A stretch of 64,000 bases of DNA from Zwartia hollandica (GTDB taxonomy: Bacteria > Pseudomonadota > Gammaproteobacteria > Burkholderiales > Burkholderiaceae_B): contig NZ_JAHXRI010000010.1 in the NCBI RefSeq assembly GCF_019923725.1, forward strand, positions 458,636-522,635, given 5' to 3'. A program made the translations under genes and the position numbers. Shown here piece by piece: positions 1 through 9,022 of the stretch (position 1 is the stretch's first letter; every line of letters begins with the position of its first letter). Below the pieces are notes generated by a model, which was not told the DNA's origin, did no database searches, and saw nothing but the letters and a program-made list of their open reading frames with translations.

Positions 1-1076
1 AGCGCAACCGATTTAATCTGGGCCCACACCACAGTCCCGACATTCAACCCAAGCGTCACCAAGGCCTTACGGGTGACGCGTGCCAGTAAGCGCTGGTCTT
101 GATACCGAATACCAACCAAACAGCTGGCGGGGTGCGCATCATCATTGATGCTCTCGATCACACCGCATATCTTATTTTGAATCGAACTGTCGCGCGGCTC
201 GATCAGCGCTAAGCTGACATCGCTAGCGTGTATGTGAACCCGCACTGCGGTACCAACCGCGAGTTCTTTTTGCCGTACCCACAGGCGGGCACCACTGACG
301 TCAATGCAAGTTAAGTGATACGTGTTGTCATGCTCGGCGACAGAGCCTGCCAACACGGCGCCCGCCTCTGACCCCGCGTGCGAAGCGAAGACAGAATCTG
401 ATAGCGTCTGGCTCACAGAGCCCTCTACCTTTACCCGTCCGTTATCTAGCAGCACCACGTGGTCTGCTAGACGCGTGAGCTCCTCCATCGCGTGCGTCAC
501 GTACAAGACAGGAATACTCAATTCGTTATGCAGCCGCTCGAGCCACGGCAAGATCTCCTGACGGCGCGCACTGTCGAGTGATGCTAGCGGCTCATCCAAC
601 AACAAGATCTTCGGCTGTGTCGCCAGCGCACGTGCAATGGCCACACGCTGGCGCTCACCACCCGACAAACTTGTGGTGTCCCGGTCAGCGAGATGTTCAA
701 TACCTAAGAGTGTGGTGGCCGCTTTGAGTGCTGCCTCACCACCAGGCTTATTTGTCCGCTTAATGCCATACACAAGATTGGCCTGCACGCTCAGGTGTTC
801 GAACAGGCTAGCCTCTTGGAACACATAGCCTAAGTCGCGCTGCCAGGTCGGTGCCCACTTCGCATGCGCATCGTCCTGCCAAACCGTATCACCAATCGTG
901 ACGAGGCCCTGCGCACGCTCCAAGCCCGCCACGCAGCGCAGGATCGTCGTCTTGCCTGAGCCCGAGGGGCCAAACAAGACGGTGACGCCACGAGCAGGCA
1001 GCTCAAGATCTACCTCAAGCGCAAAGCTTTGTCGCCGTAAAGAAAGAGCAAGCCGAAGTGCCTTAGAGTTCGTCAT
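1..1076 (-). CDS. modC: Molybdate ABC transporter ATP-binding protein ModC (3' end cut by window edge)
   Basis: ATPase that powers molybdate import with ModB and ModA. Reading the minus strand from the ATG at 1076 gives about 358 codons open to the window edge, so it is nearly full length for the family. It contains Walker A (GPSGSGKTT, near residue 36), the ABC signature (LSGGERQR), Walker B (ILLLDEP) followed by SLD, and the switch His (VTHAMEE). The C-terminal third, beginning about residue 220, looks like the molybdate-binding MOP/TOBE domain, with the VSGARLWV segment typical of ModC. Its ATG overlaps the modB stop (ATGA at 1073-1076), so it is translationally coupled as the last gene of modABC. 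The stop codon lies outside the window. Confidence 0.93.
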   Translation of the reverse strand, partial: MTNSKALRLALSLRRQSFALEVDLELPARGVTVLFGPSGSGKTTILRCVAGLERAQGLVTIGDTVWQDDAHAKWAPTWQRDLGYVFQEASLFEHLSVQANLVYGIKRTNKPGGEAALKAATTLLGIEHLADRDTTSLSGGERQRVAIARALATQPKILLLDEPLASLDSARRQEILPWLERLHNELSIPVLYVTHAMEELTRLADHVVLLDNGRVKVEGSVSQTLSDSVFASHAGSEAGAVLAGSVAEHDNTYHLTCIDVSGARLWVRQKELAVGTAVRVHIHASDVSLALIEPRDSSIQNKICGVIESINDDAHPASCLVGIRYQDQRLLARVTRKALVTLGLNVGTVVWAQIKSVA

Positions 1077-1762
1077 GGCAGCACCCTATCTGAGCGCCTT
1101 TTTAATAACGACAAGCAGAGCAACACAGCAAAAGAAAAAATCACCATTCCAGCCGCCAGCCAATGGGCCTGGGTGTATTCCATCGCCTCGACATGCCCAA
1201 AGATCTGTGTCGATACCACACGCGTTTGACCGGGTATGTTTCCACCAATCATGAGAACCACACCGAACTCGCCCACGGTGTGCGCAAAGGTTAGAACCGT
1301 TGCGGTTAACAACCCCGGCTTGGCTAAAGGCAGAGCAACCGTAAAGAAAGCATCCAGGGGTGTTGCACGCAAGGTCGCTGCAACCTCGAGCGGGCGACGG
1401 CCGATGGCTTCAAACGCATACTGAATAGGTTGCACGGCAAAAGGCAAGGAAAAAACAATAGACCCAATCAAAATACCGCTAAAAGAAAATGACATCAAGC
1501 CCAGACCCAAGCCCTGCGTCAACATTCCGACCCATCCTTGCGGGCCTAACAGTACCAATAAATAAAATCCCAGCACGGTGGGGGGCAAGACCAAAGGCAG
1601 AGTCACCATTGCACTGATGGACGCACGCCATTTAGAGCGGGTCTGGGACAACCACCACGCGATCGGTGTCGCCACTAACAAGAGAATGATCGTTGTTAGC
1701 GCCGCCAGCTTAAGCGTCAGGCCTATCGCTTGCCAGGCATCCGGAGTAATGGGGCTTGTCAT
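1073..1762 (-). CDS. modB: Molybdate ABC transporter permease ModB
   Basis: Inner-membrane channel subunit of the molybdate importer. It is about 229 residues with five or six hydrophobic segments. The EAA loop that contacts ModC is visible as EVAATLRATPLDAFFTVALP, and the C-terminal half has the family signature HTVGEFGVVLMIGGNIPG. I start it at the ATG at 1762; an in-frame TTG three codons upstream is possible but neither has a clear ribosome-binding site. It lies 12 bases after modA and overlaps modC by four bases, so modABC is one transcript. The family and context make the assignment secure. Confidence 0.93.
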   Translation of the reverse strand: MTSPITPDAWQAIGLTLKLAALTTIILLLVATPIAWWLSQTRSKWRASISAMVTLPLVLPPTVLGFYLLVLLGPQGWVGMLTQGLGLGLMSFSFSGILIGSIVFSLPFAVQPIQYAFEAIGRRPLEVAATLRATPLDAFFTVALPLAKPGLLTATVLTFAHTVGEFGVVLMIGGNIPGQTRVVSTQIFGHVEAMEYTQAHWLAAGMVIFSFAVLLCLSLLKRRSDRVLP

Positions 1763-1774
1763 TGGGGGCAAACT

Positions 1775-2569
<795 letters not shown>

Positions 2570-2577
2570 TTATCACG

Positions 2578-3720
2578 CTAGCGTGTTCGGCGTGTGCTAA
2601 ACCGCGTCATACACAATACGAGGAGCAAGGCGCATACGGAGCTAAAGACATAAAGCATGCCCGTCCCGCCCAGGCGCATCAAGGCACCTGAAAGCAACGG
2701 ACCCAAGGCAGCACCCACGCTGTACACAATCAAGACTACAGCGGACGCACCGACCCGCCTATCTTCTTGAACTCGGTCATTGGAAAGCCCAGAGGCTAAA
2801 CCATAAAGCGTAAATTGAATGACACCCAGACCAGCGGAGAACAAAAGCATCAGCCAATACGGCCAACTGACCCAACCCCACATCAACGCGGCAATTGCTG
2901 TAAAGATCAACGCATTATTTCGTACGAGCTTAGCCCGATCAACGCGATCGGATAACCAGCCCATCGGCCATTGCGCCACGAGCCCTGCGATGACAGTCGT
3001 CGCCGTATAAAAAGCAACTTGTCTTGTGCTGAACCCTTGGTCCGCCGCATAGACCGCAGCCAATCCATAAAAAGACGCTGAAATATTGCCAGAGAAGAAA
3101 GCCGTGATTAACGCCATAGGCGCTACCTTAGAAAAGTACCTGAGGTCCACAGGCGTGGGCAGTTGCATAACGGGGGGCTTCAACTTCGCGAGCAGAATGG
3201 GGAGCAAGCTCAATGCTTGGCACAGTGCGACAAAGATGAGGATGCGTAAATCAAGTGTAGGGTACAGCGTGATTGCAAGCTGCCCGAGCGCCGTTCCAGT
3301 GCTGGACATCACCAAATACACGGACATCACCCGGCCGCGATGGGTATTCTGCGTTTGCGCATGCAACCAGCTCTCAACGACGATATATTGAATGGACATC
3401 GCAATGCCCACGATTAGGCGAAGTCCAATCCAGACGGGCAGAGAATCAAACAAACTCTGTGCGAGTATTGAACAAATCGACACAACGGCAGCGGTGGCGC
3501 AGGCACGAATATGTCCTACTTGAAGGATCAAGTAGTTGCCAACGCGAGCTCCTGTGCATAAACCTACGTAATAAGCCGACATCAGCGCACCAATCCATAA
3601 GGCGCTCACCGACTCAGAGGTCAGTTTTAAGGCGACGTAAGTGTTAAAGAGCCCCGTGCTGACCAACATCAGCAACGTAGCAACGTACAGGGATGGAAAC
3701 GAGGCGAAAGTAGAAATCAT
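2578..3720 (-). CDS. MFS transporter (YcaD-like)
   Basis: A 380-residue major facilitator superfamily permease with about twelve hydrophobic segments. The loop between helices 2 and 3 carries a degenerate MFS motif (GARVGNYLILQVGHIRA), and the second half has GWLSDRVDRAKLVR, the standard basic loop. The overall pattern, including VVESWLHAQTQNTHRGRVMSVY, is that of the YcaD/YfcJ-like group whose substrates are mostly unknown. Oddly, its start codon sits in the middle of a perfect 11-bp inverted repeat (3701-3743, listed separately), and there is no clear Shine-Dalgarno sequence. Located upstream of modA on the same strand but probably not functionally linked. Confidence 0.8.
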   Translation of the reverse strand: MISTFASFPSLYVATLLMLVSTGLFNTYVALKLTSESVSALWIGALMSAYYVGLCTGARVGNYLILQVGHIRACATAAVVSICSILAQSLFDSLPVWIGLRLIVGIAMSIQYIVVESWLHAQTQNTHRGRVMSVYLVMSSTGTALGQLAITLYPTLDLRILIFVALCQALSLLPILLAKLKPPVMQLPTPVDLRYFSKVAPMALITAFFSGNISASFYGLAAVYAADQGFSTRQVAFYTATTVIAGLVAQWPMGWLSDRVDRAKLVRNNALIFTAIAALMWGWVSWPYWLMLLFSAGLGVIQFTLYGLASGLSNDRVQEDRRVGASAVVLIVYSVGAALGPLLSGALMRLGGTGMLYVFSSVCALLLVLCMTRFSTRRTR

Positions 3721-3743
3721 TTAGTGCGACTAACTTTCGCCTC
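3701..3743 (-). promoter_or_regulatory. Inverted repeat enclosing the MFS start codon
   Basis: The 11-mer GAGGCGAAAGT at 3701-3711 is matched perfectly by its complement at 3733-3743, leaving a 21-base loop that contains the MFS ATG (3718-3720). Within the loop, TAGT-GCG-ACTA (3722-3732) forms a second small palindrome. In mRNA this could fold into a hairpin with the start codon in the loop, or as DNA it could be an operator. The function is inference; the repeat is directly visible. Confidence 0.5.
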
Positions 3744-3767
3744 TTGGTGACCGCGAACCACCTACAA

Positions 3768-4925
3768 CTATTGTTGTGGGATCGCTCCGATGCGCACTTT
3801 ACCTGGCTGATCTAACAGCGCGGCTGCAATGGTGCGACGATGCTCTGCAGCTGTGCCCCCTCGCAAACTCCAGGAAGCCACACGACGATACCAAAGGTTC
3901 AAGTCAAAGTCACGAATAAAGCCCATACCACCATGGATCTGTTGCGCCGAGCGCACCACCATCATGCATTGCTCGTTACCGAAAGATTTTGCCTGAGCAA
4001 CATTGACGCGACAGGGAAGTTGTTGATCCATGCGCCACAAGGCCTCGCGTGACAACATCGTTGTGCCATCGATGGCGTTCACCATGTTTGCACACAGATG
4101 CTGGATCGCCTGGAACGCTCCAATAGGCTGTCCAAAGGCTTCCCGCTGCTTGGCATGTGCAACAGCCATGTCCAGGGTTCTGCGACCAGCGCCCGCCATC
4201 ATTGAGGCATAAAGCACTGCCGACAAGTCCATGACTTCATGTGCGACCGCATTACCGCTAGCGCTTTGTCCGATCCGTGCAGTCAAAGGCACCCGCACGT
4301 TCTCGAATTTAAGGTTTGCTTCGCCATCTTTGGCCATGGAGACCAAGGCTTCGCTCGACAAGCCTTGGGCGTTGGTTGACACAAGGACGGCGCCCAGGTT
4401 ATGGGGCGCTTGCGCTTCACGATACAGTACCAGACAAAGCTGCGAAGCACGGAAGCTTCCGACAAAGCTCTTTACGCCATTCAAGACCAACTCATTGCCT
4501 TCGACACGACCGTCAAGAACGATTGAATCGGTAGTCCAGCGTCCGTTTTTCTCGGCAACGGCATGACTGAGAATCAGTTCACCTGCCAGCACACCTTGCA
4601 ACAACTGTTGCTGCTCTGGACTGCCATGCCGATCAATGACCATGGCTGGCACCATCGTCGAGTGCAACGGAATCGGCGCAATGTGATAACCGGCCAATTC
4701 AAACAGCAGGCCTAAGTAGGTGAGAGGCAATGCCTCGCCACCATTCTTTTCTGACAAACAAAGTTGCAACCAGCCGTTTTCCGCAAACTTCGTCCAAAGT
4801 GCAGGCGCGTATTGCAACGCATCGGTCTCGACCTGCCGGACAAGCGCTGAGGAGCACTCACCCGCCAAAAACTCAGACGCAGCCTCTTTGATCTGTATCT
4901 CTTGATCGTCAAGCAAAATATCCAT
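3768..4925 (-). CDS. Acyl-CoA dehydrogenase family protein (small subunit-like, catalytic Glu missing)
   Basis: A 385-residue FAD flavoprotein of the acyl-CoA dehydrogenase fold: N-terminal helical domain, middle beta domain around residues 120-215, and C-terminal helical domain with REAFGQPIGAFQAIQH and QIHGGMGF. At the usual catalytic-base position near the C-terminus (EGT in common short-chain enzymes) the sequence reads LRGGTAAEH, so Gly replaces Glu, and no obvious Glu stands in at the alternative helix-G site. This resembles the non-catalytic partners in heteromeric acyl-CoA dehydrogenases. It follows a second dehydrogenase gene by 18 bases on the same strand, so the two products may form one complex. 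The substrate is unknown. Confidence 0.85.
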   Translation of the reverse strand: MDILLDDQEIQIKEAASEFLAGECSSALVRQVETDALQYAPALWTKFAENGWLQLCLSEKNGGEALPLTYLGLLFELAGYHIAPIPLHSTMVPAMVIDRHGSPEQQQLLQGVLAGELILSHAVAEKNGRWTTDSIVLDGRVEGNELVLNGVKSFVGSFRASQLCLVLYREAQAPHNLGAVLVSTNAQGLSSEALVSMAKDGEANLKFENVRVPLTARIGQSASGNAVAHEVMDLSAVLYASMMAGAGRRTLDMAVAHAKQREAFGQPIGAFQAIQHLCANMVNAIDGTTMLSREALWRMDQQLPCRVNVAQAKSFGNEQCMMVVRSAQQIHGGMGFIRDFDLNLWYRRVASWSLRGGTAAEHRRTIAAALLDQPGKVRIGAIPQQ

Positions 4926-4943
4926 TATCGATTCACCTATTCT

Positions 4944-6155
4944 TTATTTCGCTGCGCGGGGCAAGCCCAAGCCAATACGGGCGACTTGATCACGCATCAC
5001 CTGCACGCTGCCATGATTGATCGTGGACTGATAGGCACCCAAGATGTTGTGTGCAAAGACGCCCTTCTCAATCGCATCGGGCGAACCTTGCATCAGCTGT
5101 GCATAAGGCCCCAAGATCTGGCTAATCGCTTCGGTCGTGCGCACACTGTGCTCCGGTGCGAATACTTTTTCTGCGGAGCCTTCGTAGGTGAACTTGCCGC
5201 CATGCTGCTCAATACTGATGCTGCGCATCGTCATCAGGCGGCAGACTTCTGCTTCGGTCCACATCTCTGCCACTTTGTCGCGAACTTGTGCATCTTCGCG
5301 CAAGGAGTCTTGCAATTCGCCGTCGCCATGCAGCCAGTTCACGATGTCTTCATCGCGCATCACCGAGATCAAATAGCGCCAGGCACCAACGCGATCCAAG
5401 TTCAAGCCGCGACGGGCAACTTCCCAGCCGCCGCCCTCTTCACCGAGCAGGCACGAAGCAGGCACTTCGACATCGTCAAAGAACACTTCGTTGGTGCGCT
5501 CTTCACCGTAAGTCGTCCCAAACGGAGCTGGCGGGTCGTTTTGCACTGTCCATAGTGGTCGTACTGTCATGCCTGGCATGCCCATGGGTACGAGCAAGAT
5601 AGACAGGCCACGATGTCTAACCGAATCAGGATCCGTACGGCACATCAAAAAAATGTGCGTCGCATTCTGTGCATTGGTCGTGTAAATCTTTTGCCCGGTA
5701 ATAATGTATTTATCGCCGACGCGCTTTGCGCGACAACGAATACCGGCTAAGTCGGTGCCACAGCCTGGTTCGCTATAGCCCTGACAGAAAATAATTTCAC
5801 GTTTAATCGCACCCGGCACAAACTCTTTCTTTTGGGCTTCAGTACCAAAGGACAGAATCGCAGGTGCACCGGTGCCACCGCCAAGCGTGATGCCGGTATA
5901 GCGGTAAAACTCTTCTTCAATCACAAACTGTGCAGTCCGGTTTCCACCGCCACCACCGAACTCGGTTGGCCAGCTCCAGGCGAACCAACGCTTATCGTTC
6001 ACGGTATCAAAAAATTTGCGGATCGCTGGACCCCAGCCCTCGCCTCGCTTGCCGGCCATGTTTTCAGCCCGCACTTCTTCTGTAAAGTGCTCTAACAAAA
6101 ACGCACGCACTGTTGCACGTAGTTGCTCTTCTTCATCAGTGAACAAGAAATTCAT
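4944..6155 (-). CDS. Acyl-CoA dehydrogenase family protein (large subunit-like)
   Basis: A flavin-dependent acyl-CoA dehydrogenase of about 403 residues. I start at the ATG at 6155, where the protein begins MNFLFTDEEEQLRATVRAF and an AAGGG-type ribosome-binding site precedes it; a start 48 bases upstream would add an unfamiliar tail. The middle domain shows CQGYSEPGCGTDLAGI and DKYIITGQKIYTTNAQNA, the flavin and substrate loops of the family. The C-terminal motif is NHGSVQVMRDQ, not the classical EGT. It is the first gene of a two-gene unit with the neighbouring dehydrogenase. Pairs of this type act in degradation of steroids, alicyclic acids or branched acids; no nearby gene fixes the substrate. 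Confidence 0.87.
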   Translation of the reverse strand: MNFLFTDEEEQLRATVRAFLLEHFTEEVRAENMAGKRGEGWGPAIRKFFDTVNDKRWFAWSWPTEFGGGGGNRTAQFVIEEEFYRYTGITLGGGTGAPAILSFGTEAQKKEFVPGAIKREIIFCQGYSEPGCGTDLAGIRCRAKRVGDKYIITGQKIYTTNAQNATHIFLMCRTDPDSVRHRGLSILLVPMGMPGMTVRPLWTVQNDPPAPFGTTYGEERTNEVFFDDVEVPASCLLGEEGGGWEVARRGLNLDRVGAWRYLISVMRDEDIVNWLHGDGELQDSLREDAQVRDKVAEMWTEAEVCRLMTMRSISIEQHGGKFTYEGSAEKVFAPEHSVRTTEAISQILGPYAQLMQGSPDAIEKGVFAHNILGAYQSTINHGSVQVMRDQVARIGLGLPRAAK

Positions 6156-6243
6156 CGAAGACCCTTTCGTAAACGAAAAAAACAGGTTCCGGTGTTGCGA
6201 CACAACAGCGGAGATTTAACAAACAATAGGGAAAATTGAATCA

Positions 6244-6281
6244 CAAAAATGACCTGCGCCGTATAAAAAACACGGAGCAGG
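6244..6281 (-). terminator. Probable terminator of the cytochrome operon
   Basis: On the minus strand CCTGCTCCGT (6281-6272) pairs with ACGGCGCAGG (6262-6253) with one mismatch, then TCATTTTTG follows. It lies about 60 bases after the stop of the cytochrome b gene, in the 188-base gap before the acyl-CoA dehydrogenase. The T-run is short and interrupted, so efficiency is uncertain. Confidence 0.55.
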
Positions 6282-6343
6282 CCATGGTATTACCACCAGA
6301 TGGAATTATCGCTGGGTCAGTCCGCCCAGCCTAAGGGTGAGCA

Positions 6344-7009
6344 CTAGCGAAAAAGCGACCACACCCACCAACCAACGCAACCCAGCACCAGCATTGCAGC
6401 CCAAAGTCGCTGATCCGCTTTAACCAGGTCTGGACCGGGGCCCGGGACCCTTCCTGTGACCATCGGAGATGCTATGTTGCGCAGCCGCAAAAGGCTAATC
6501 AAGGCGATTAGACCCAAGTGACCGACAACGATCCAAAGATACAGCTCTCCGAAAAACTCATGGGCGCTTTCGATGATCTTGCCGCCCAAGTCGTTGTTGA
6601 CTAGGTAACCAGAACCCACCAAGGGCAAAACAAGCACCAACAGGCCCGCTACGACGAGCGCCATGAGCAGGTTTTGACCTTGCTTCCATGGTATCGCTGC
6701 AATGCTTCGAACATGTTTCACGTCGTTGAACCACTTGCGCAGTCCAGATAGCTTGCCAAAGAGCAATTTGAACCGGACATGCTTAGGTCCCACCAAGCCC
6801 CAGACAATCCTAAATCCTAGTAAGCCGAGCATGGTATAGCCCAAGGCGACATGCACGCCGCGCAGACGCTCAACGTCCGCTGTGACATAGGCCCCCAGGA
6901 AAGAAAAGGCAAACAACCAGTGAAACGTTCTCGTTGCGAGATCGTTCACGCGTCTTGTCGTGCCATGTGCCGCAACTTTAATACTCGATGGATTCAAGGT
7001 CATGCTCAT
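6344..7009 (-). CDS. Cytochrome b561-type membrane protein of the SHP/DHC cluster
   Basis: A 221-residue di-haem b-type cytochrome with four to five membrane helices. RTFHWLFAFSFLGAYV contains the first likely haem-ligand His, with others in RGVHVALGYTMLGLLGFR, ESAHEFFGELYLWIVVGHLG. This is the nickel-dependent-hydrogenase/b561 family pattern. It is the last gene of a three-gene unit and overlaps the diheme cytochrome c gene by four bases (ATGA). In known SHP clusters such a cytochrome b is taken to pass quinol electrons to the diheme cytochrome c. That role here is inferred from the conserved gene order. Confidence 0.85.
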   Translation of the reverse strand: MSMTLNPSSIKVAAHGTTRRVNDLATRTFHWLFAFSFLGAYVTADVERLRGVHVALGYTMLGLLGFRIVWGLVGPKHVRFKLLFGKLSGLRKWFNDVKHVRSIAAIPWKQGQNLLMALVVAGLLVLVLPLVGSGYLVNNDLGGKIIESAHEFFGELYLWIVVGHLGLIALISLLRLRNIASPMVTGRVPGPGPDLVKADQRLWAAMLVLGCVGWWVWSLFR

Positions 7010-7485
7010 TTCGGTATCCTCACAAACTTATCGTTGTAATTGCCTTCGTCGGCAGTGGTGTGACAGGCCGCACAATTGGAGGCGCTCTTTACGCTTGGTC
7101 GCAACCAAACCTCAGCATCAATCTTGCGATGCTCCCGGACGAACCATGCCGCCTTGGTGATCCGATCTTCTGCGGGCTCTTCGCGGACTTTCTTGTAGAT
7201 GCCTGCCAAGGGCTCGAGCCACTTCGAGATTTCTAAGACCTCTGCCGGCTCTAGCGATGCATCGACGCCGTAATGATTGTCCAAGTGACTCAAGAGCCTA
7301 CGCCACGATGCGACCGGAAGTAAGGCGGGCGGATAAGCCAGATGGCAAGAGGCACATTCGGTCCGATACTTCTCGGAAATCGTGGGGGGCAGTAGATCTT
7401 TAGATCCCGCCGCTTTCACCATTGTTCCGCCCAAAGAGGCAGCGAACAGTATTGCCAGTCCAAGGCTTGTGATTGTGTTCTTCAT
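7006..7485 (-). CDS. Diheme cytochrome c (DHC family)
   Basis: An exported 159-residue c-type cytochrome. A signal peptide covers roughly residues 1-26 (ending TMVKAAG). Two haem-binding CxxCH motifs are present: CASCH at 44-48 and CAACH at 138-142, spaced as in the DHC family. In other bacteria DHC is the electron partner of the sphaeroides haem protein SHP, whose homologue is encoded immediately upstream with a four-base overlap (ATGA at 7482-7485). It probably shuttles electrons in the periplasm between the b561-type protein and the SHP-like protein. Confidence 0.9.
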   Translation of the reverse strand: MKNTITSLGLAILFAASLGGTMVKAAGSKDLLPPTISEKYRTECASCHLAYPPALLPVASWRRLLSHLDNHYGVDASLEPAEVLEISKWLEPLAGIYKKVREEPAEDRITKAAWFVREHRKIDAEVWLRPSVKSASNCAACHTTADEGNYNDKFVRIPK

Positions 7486-7886
7486 AGCTTGAGCGACAAC
7501 AAAAATGCGATGACGTCAGACTTCTCTGCCGGTGTGCACTCACGCGACAAGACGTCCTTGCAGTTGCGACGAAACCACTTATCCACTCGCGCAGAGTCCG
7601 TTAAAGCTGCCGGGTTTGCGCTGGGCGCTAGGGGATCAATCGGCTTACCCGTGCTCGCATGCTTTGCTACTTTCGTAGGCGTCTCACCGTGGCAGGAGGC
7701 GCAGGTCCACTTTGAACCGTGTGTCGAGGTAAAAAAAAGCTGTCCGGCTTCCGCATTACCTGCGCGACCGGCCGCAACCTCAAAGCGCTGCAACTGGGCA
7801 GCCGGAGTTGTATCCCCTGCGTAGGCGGCGAAGACGCCCGCACCTAGAATGGCCGACAATAGGGTTTGGATGACGCGCTTGAACAT
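7482..7886 (-). CDS. SHP-like cytochrome c (DUF1924)
   Basis: A small exported monohaem cytochrome of 134 residues. The signal peptide ends near AAYAGD. The haem motif CASCH is at 62-66, and the C-terminal half has KWFRRNCKDVLSRECTPAEK, where Asn108 matches the labile haem ligand of SHP and Cys109/Cys117 match its disulphide. SHP is a c-type haem protein that binds oxygen or NO when reduced; its physiological job is not settled. It is the first gene of the operon with DHC and cytochrome b561, divergent from the PepSY/two-component genes. I assign the family with good confidence, the reaction not. Confidence 0.87.
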   Translation of the reverse strand: MFKRVIQTLLSAILGAGVFAAYAGDTTPAAQLQRFEVAAGRAGNAEAGQLFFTSTHGSKWTCASCHGETPTKVAKHASTGKPIDPLAPSANPAALTDSARVDKWFRRNCKDVLSRECTPAEKSDVIAFLLSLKL

Positions 7887-7957
7887 GCAATAGCTCCTAA
7901 ATCATTAATCTATGGCGTCATCATGCAGCTTCTAGTGTGTACGTTTCCTGAACCGTT

Positions 7958-7978
7958 CGTTCATCTTCCGTTCATCTT
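7958..7978. promoter_or_regulatory. Direct repeat CGTTCATCTT x2, candidate response-regulator site
   Basis: CGTTCATCTT occurs at 7958-7967 and again at 7969-7978, an 11-bp period, in the 135-base gap between the divergent cytochrome operon and the pepSY-regulator-kinase genes. OmpR/PhoB-family regulators typically bind two direct half-sites one helical turn apart, and such a regulator is encoded 380 bases away. Binding by it is inference. Confidence 0.5.
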
Positions 7979-8021
7979 GAACAAGGCAAAATAGTGGTGT
8001 GAATGACACGGAATATCCAAC

Positions 8022-8351
8022 ATGAACATCGCCAAAACACACACGTTGCACATGGCTCTCGCGATCGGCGTAATCTGTCTTACTGGCATTGGCACTTTAT
8101 CGTCTGCAATTGCCAGCTCTGGAGATCATCAACGCGCCACGCAGGCCGTCGAATCAGGCGAGATTTTGTCCTTACGCGTCATTCTTGAGCGTCTCGAGTC
8201 CTCCAACCCCGGACAGGTACTCGAAGTGGAGCTTGAACAAAAAAAAGGGGTTTGGATCTATGAGCTTAAAATCCTAAAAACTGGCGGTCGTTTGCAAAAA
8301 TTAAAAGTAGATGCCAAAACCGGTACAGTCTTGTCAGACAAGGAGCGCTAG
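8022..8351 (+). CDS. PepSY domain protein
   Basis: A 109-residue exported protein with an N-terminal signal peptide (core near residues 9-28, ending SSAIAS) followed by one PepSY domain: ILERLESSNPGQVLEVELEQ, then a strand reading GVWIYELKIL and the C-terminal DAKTGTVLSD. PepSY modules of this kind often sit beside two-component systems and are thought to inhibit or sense in the periplasm. It lies three bases before the response-regulator gene and is divergent from the SHP operon, so the three genes probably form one unit controlling, or responding to, that redox module. Confidence 0.87.
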   Translation: MNIAKTHTLHMALAIGVICLTGIGTLSSAIASSGDHQRATQAVESGEILSLRVILERLESSNPGQVLEVELEQKKGVWIYELKILKTGGRLQKLKVDAKTGTVLSDKER

Positions 8352-8354
8352 GCA

Positions 8355-9020
8355 ATGCGTCTATTGGTCGTGGAAGATGAGTTGACCTTGCAACGCCAAC
8401 TCGTCGAGGCACTTTCCGCAAATGGTTACACCGTCGACGTCGCCTCTGATGGTCGTGAAGCCCTATACCTGGGCCAGGAACAAGCATACGATGCCGTGAT
8501 CTTGGATGTGGGCCTGCCGCTCATGGATGGGATCTCGGTTTTACGTAAATGGCGCGCTGATCAACGCACGATGCCGGTGCTTATTCTGACCGCACGAGAC
8601 GACTGGCACGACAAGGTCTCTGGCATTGATGCTGGTGCTGATGATTACGTCACCAAGCCGTTTCATATGCAAGAGTTGCTTGCGCGCGTGCGCGCACTGA
8701 TCCGCCGAGCGAGCGGCGTGGCGGATGCGACGCTACGTTGTGGCAAGCTTGAGCTTGATACGCGCACAGGTCGTGTGTCTTGTGAAAATGAAGTGATCGT
8801 CTTGACCAGTCATGAGTTCAAAATCTTGTCATACCTAATGCATCATCTCGACGAGGTCGTCTCTCGTACTGATCTGACAGAGCATATTTATGCGCAAGAT
8901 TTTGATCGGGACTCAAACACCATTGAGGTCATGATTGGTCGCCTGCGCAAAAAGCTGCCGGATGGTTTGATACAGACTATTCGAGGCATGGGCTACCGAA
9001 TGAGCAAGGCAGACTGCTGA
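8355..9020 (+). CDS. OmpR-family response regulator (PhoP/QseB-like)
   Basis: A 221-residue DNA-binding response regulator. The receiver domain (1-118) has acidic pocket residues in VVEDE, the phospho-acceptor Asp51 in VILDVGLPLMDG, Thr in ILTARDD and Lys in VTKPFH. The C-terminal winged helix (about 125-219) shows LTSHEFKILSYLMHH and RDSNTIEVMIGRLRKKL. A good ribosome-binding site (AGGAG) precedes the ATG. It is followed two bases later by its histidine kinase. A direct repeat at 7958-7978 upstream is a candidate target. Confidence 0.93.
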   Translation: MRLLVVEDELTLQRQLVEALSANGYTVDVASDGREALYLGQEQAYDAVILDVGLPLMDGISVLRKWRADQRTMPVLILTARDDWHDKVSGIDAGADDYVTKPFHMQELLARVRALIRRASGVADATLRCGKLELDTRTGRVSCENEVIVLTSHEFKILSYLMHHLDEVVSRTDLTEHIYAQDFDRDSNTIEVMIGRLRKKLPDGLIQTIRGMGYRMSKADC

Positions 9021-9022
9021 CC

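Noticed and set aside
4902-5555. Long plus-strand open frame (217 codons) opposite an acyl-CoA dehydrogenase
   Set aside because: It mirrors codon structure of the dehydrogenase, with no homology features or ribosome-binding site.
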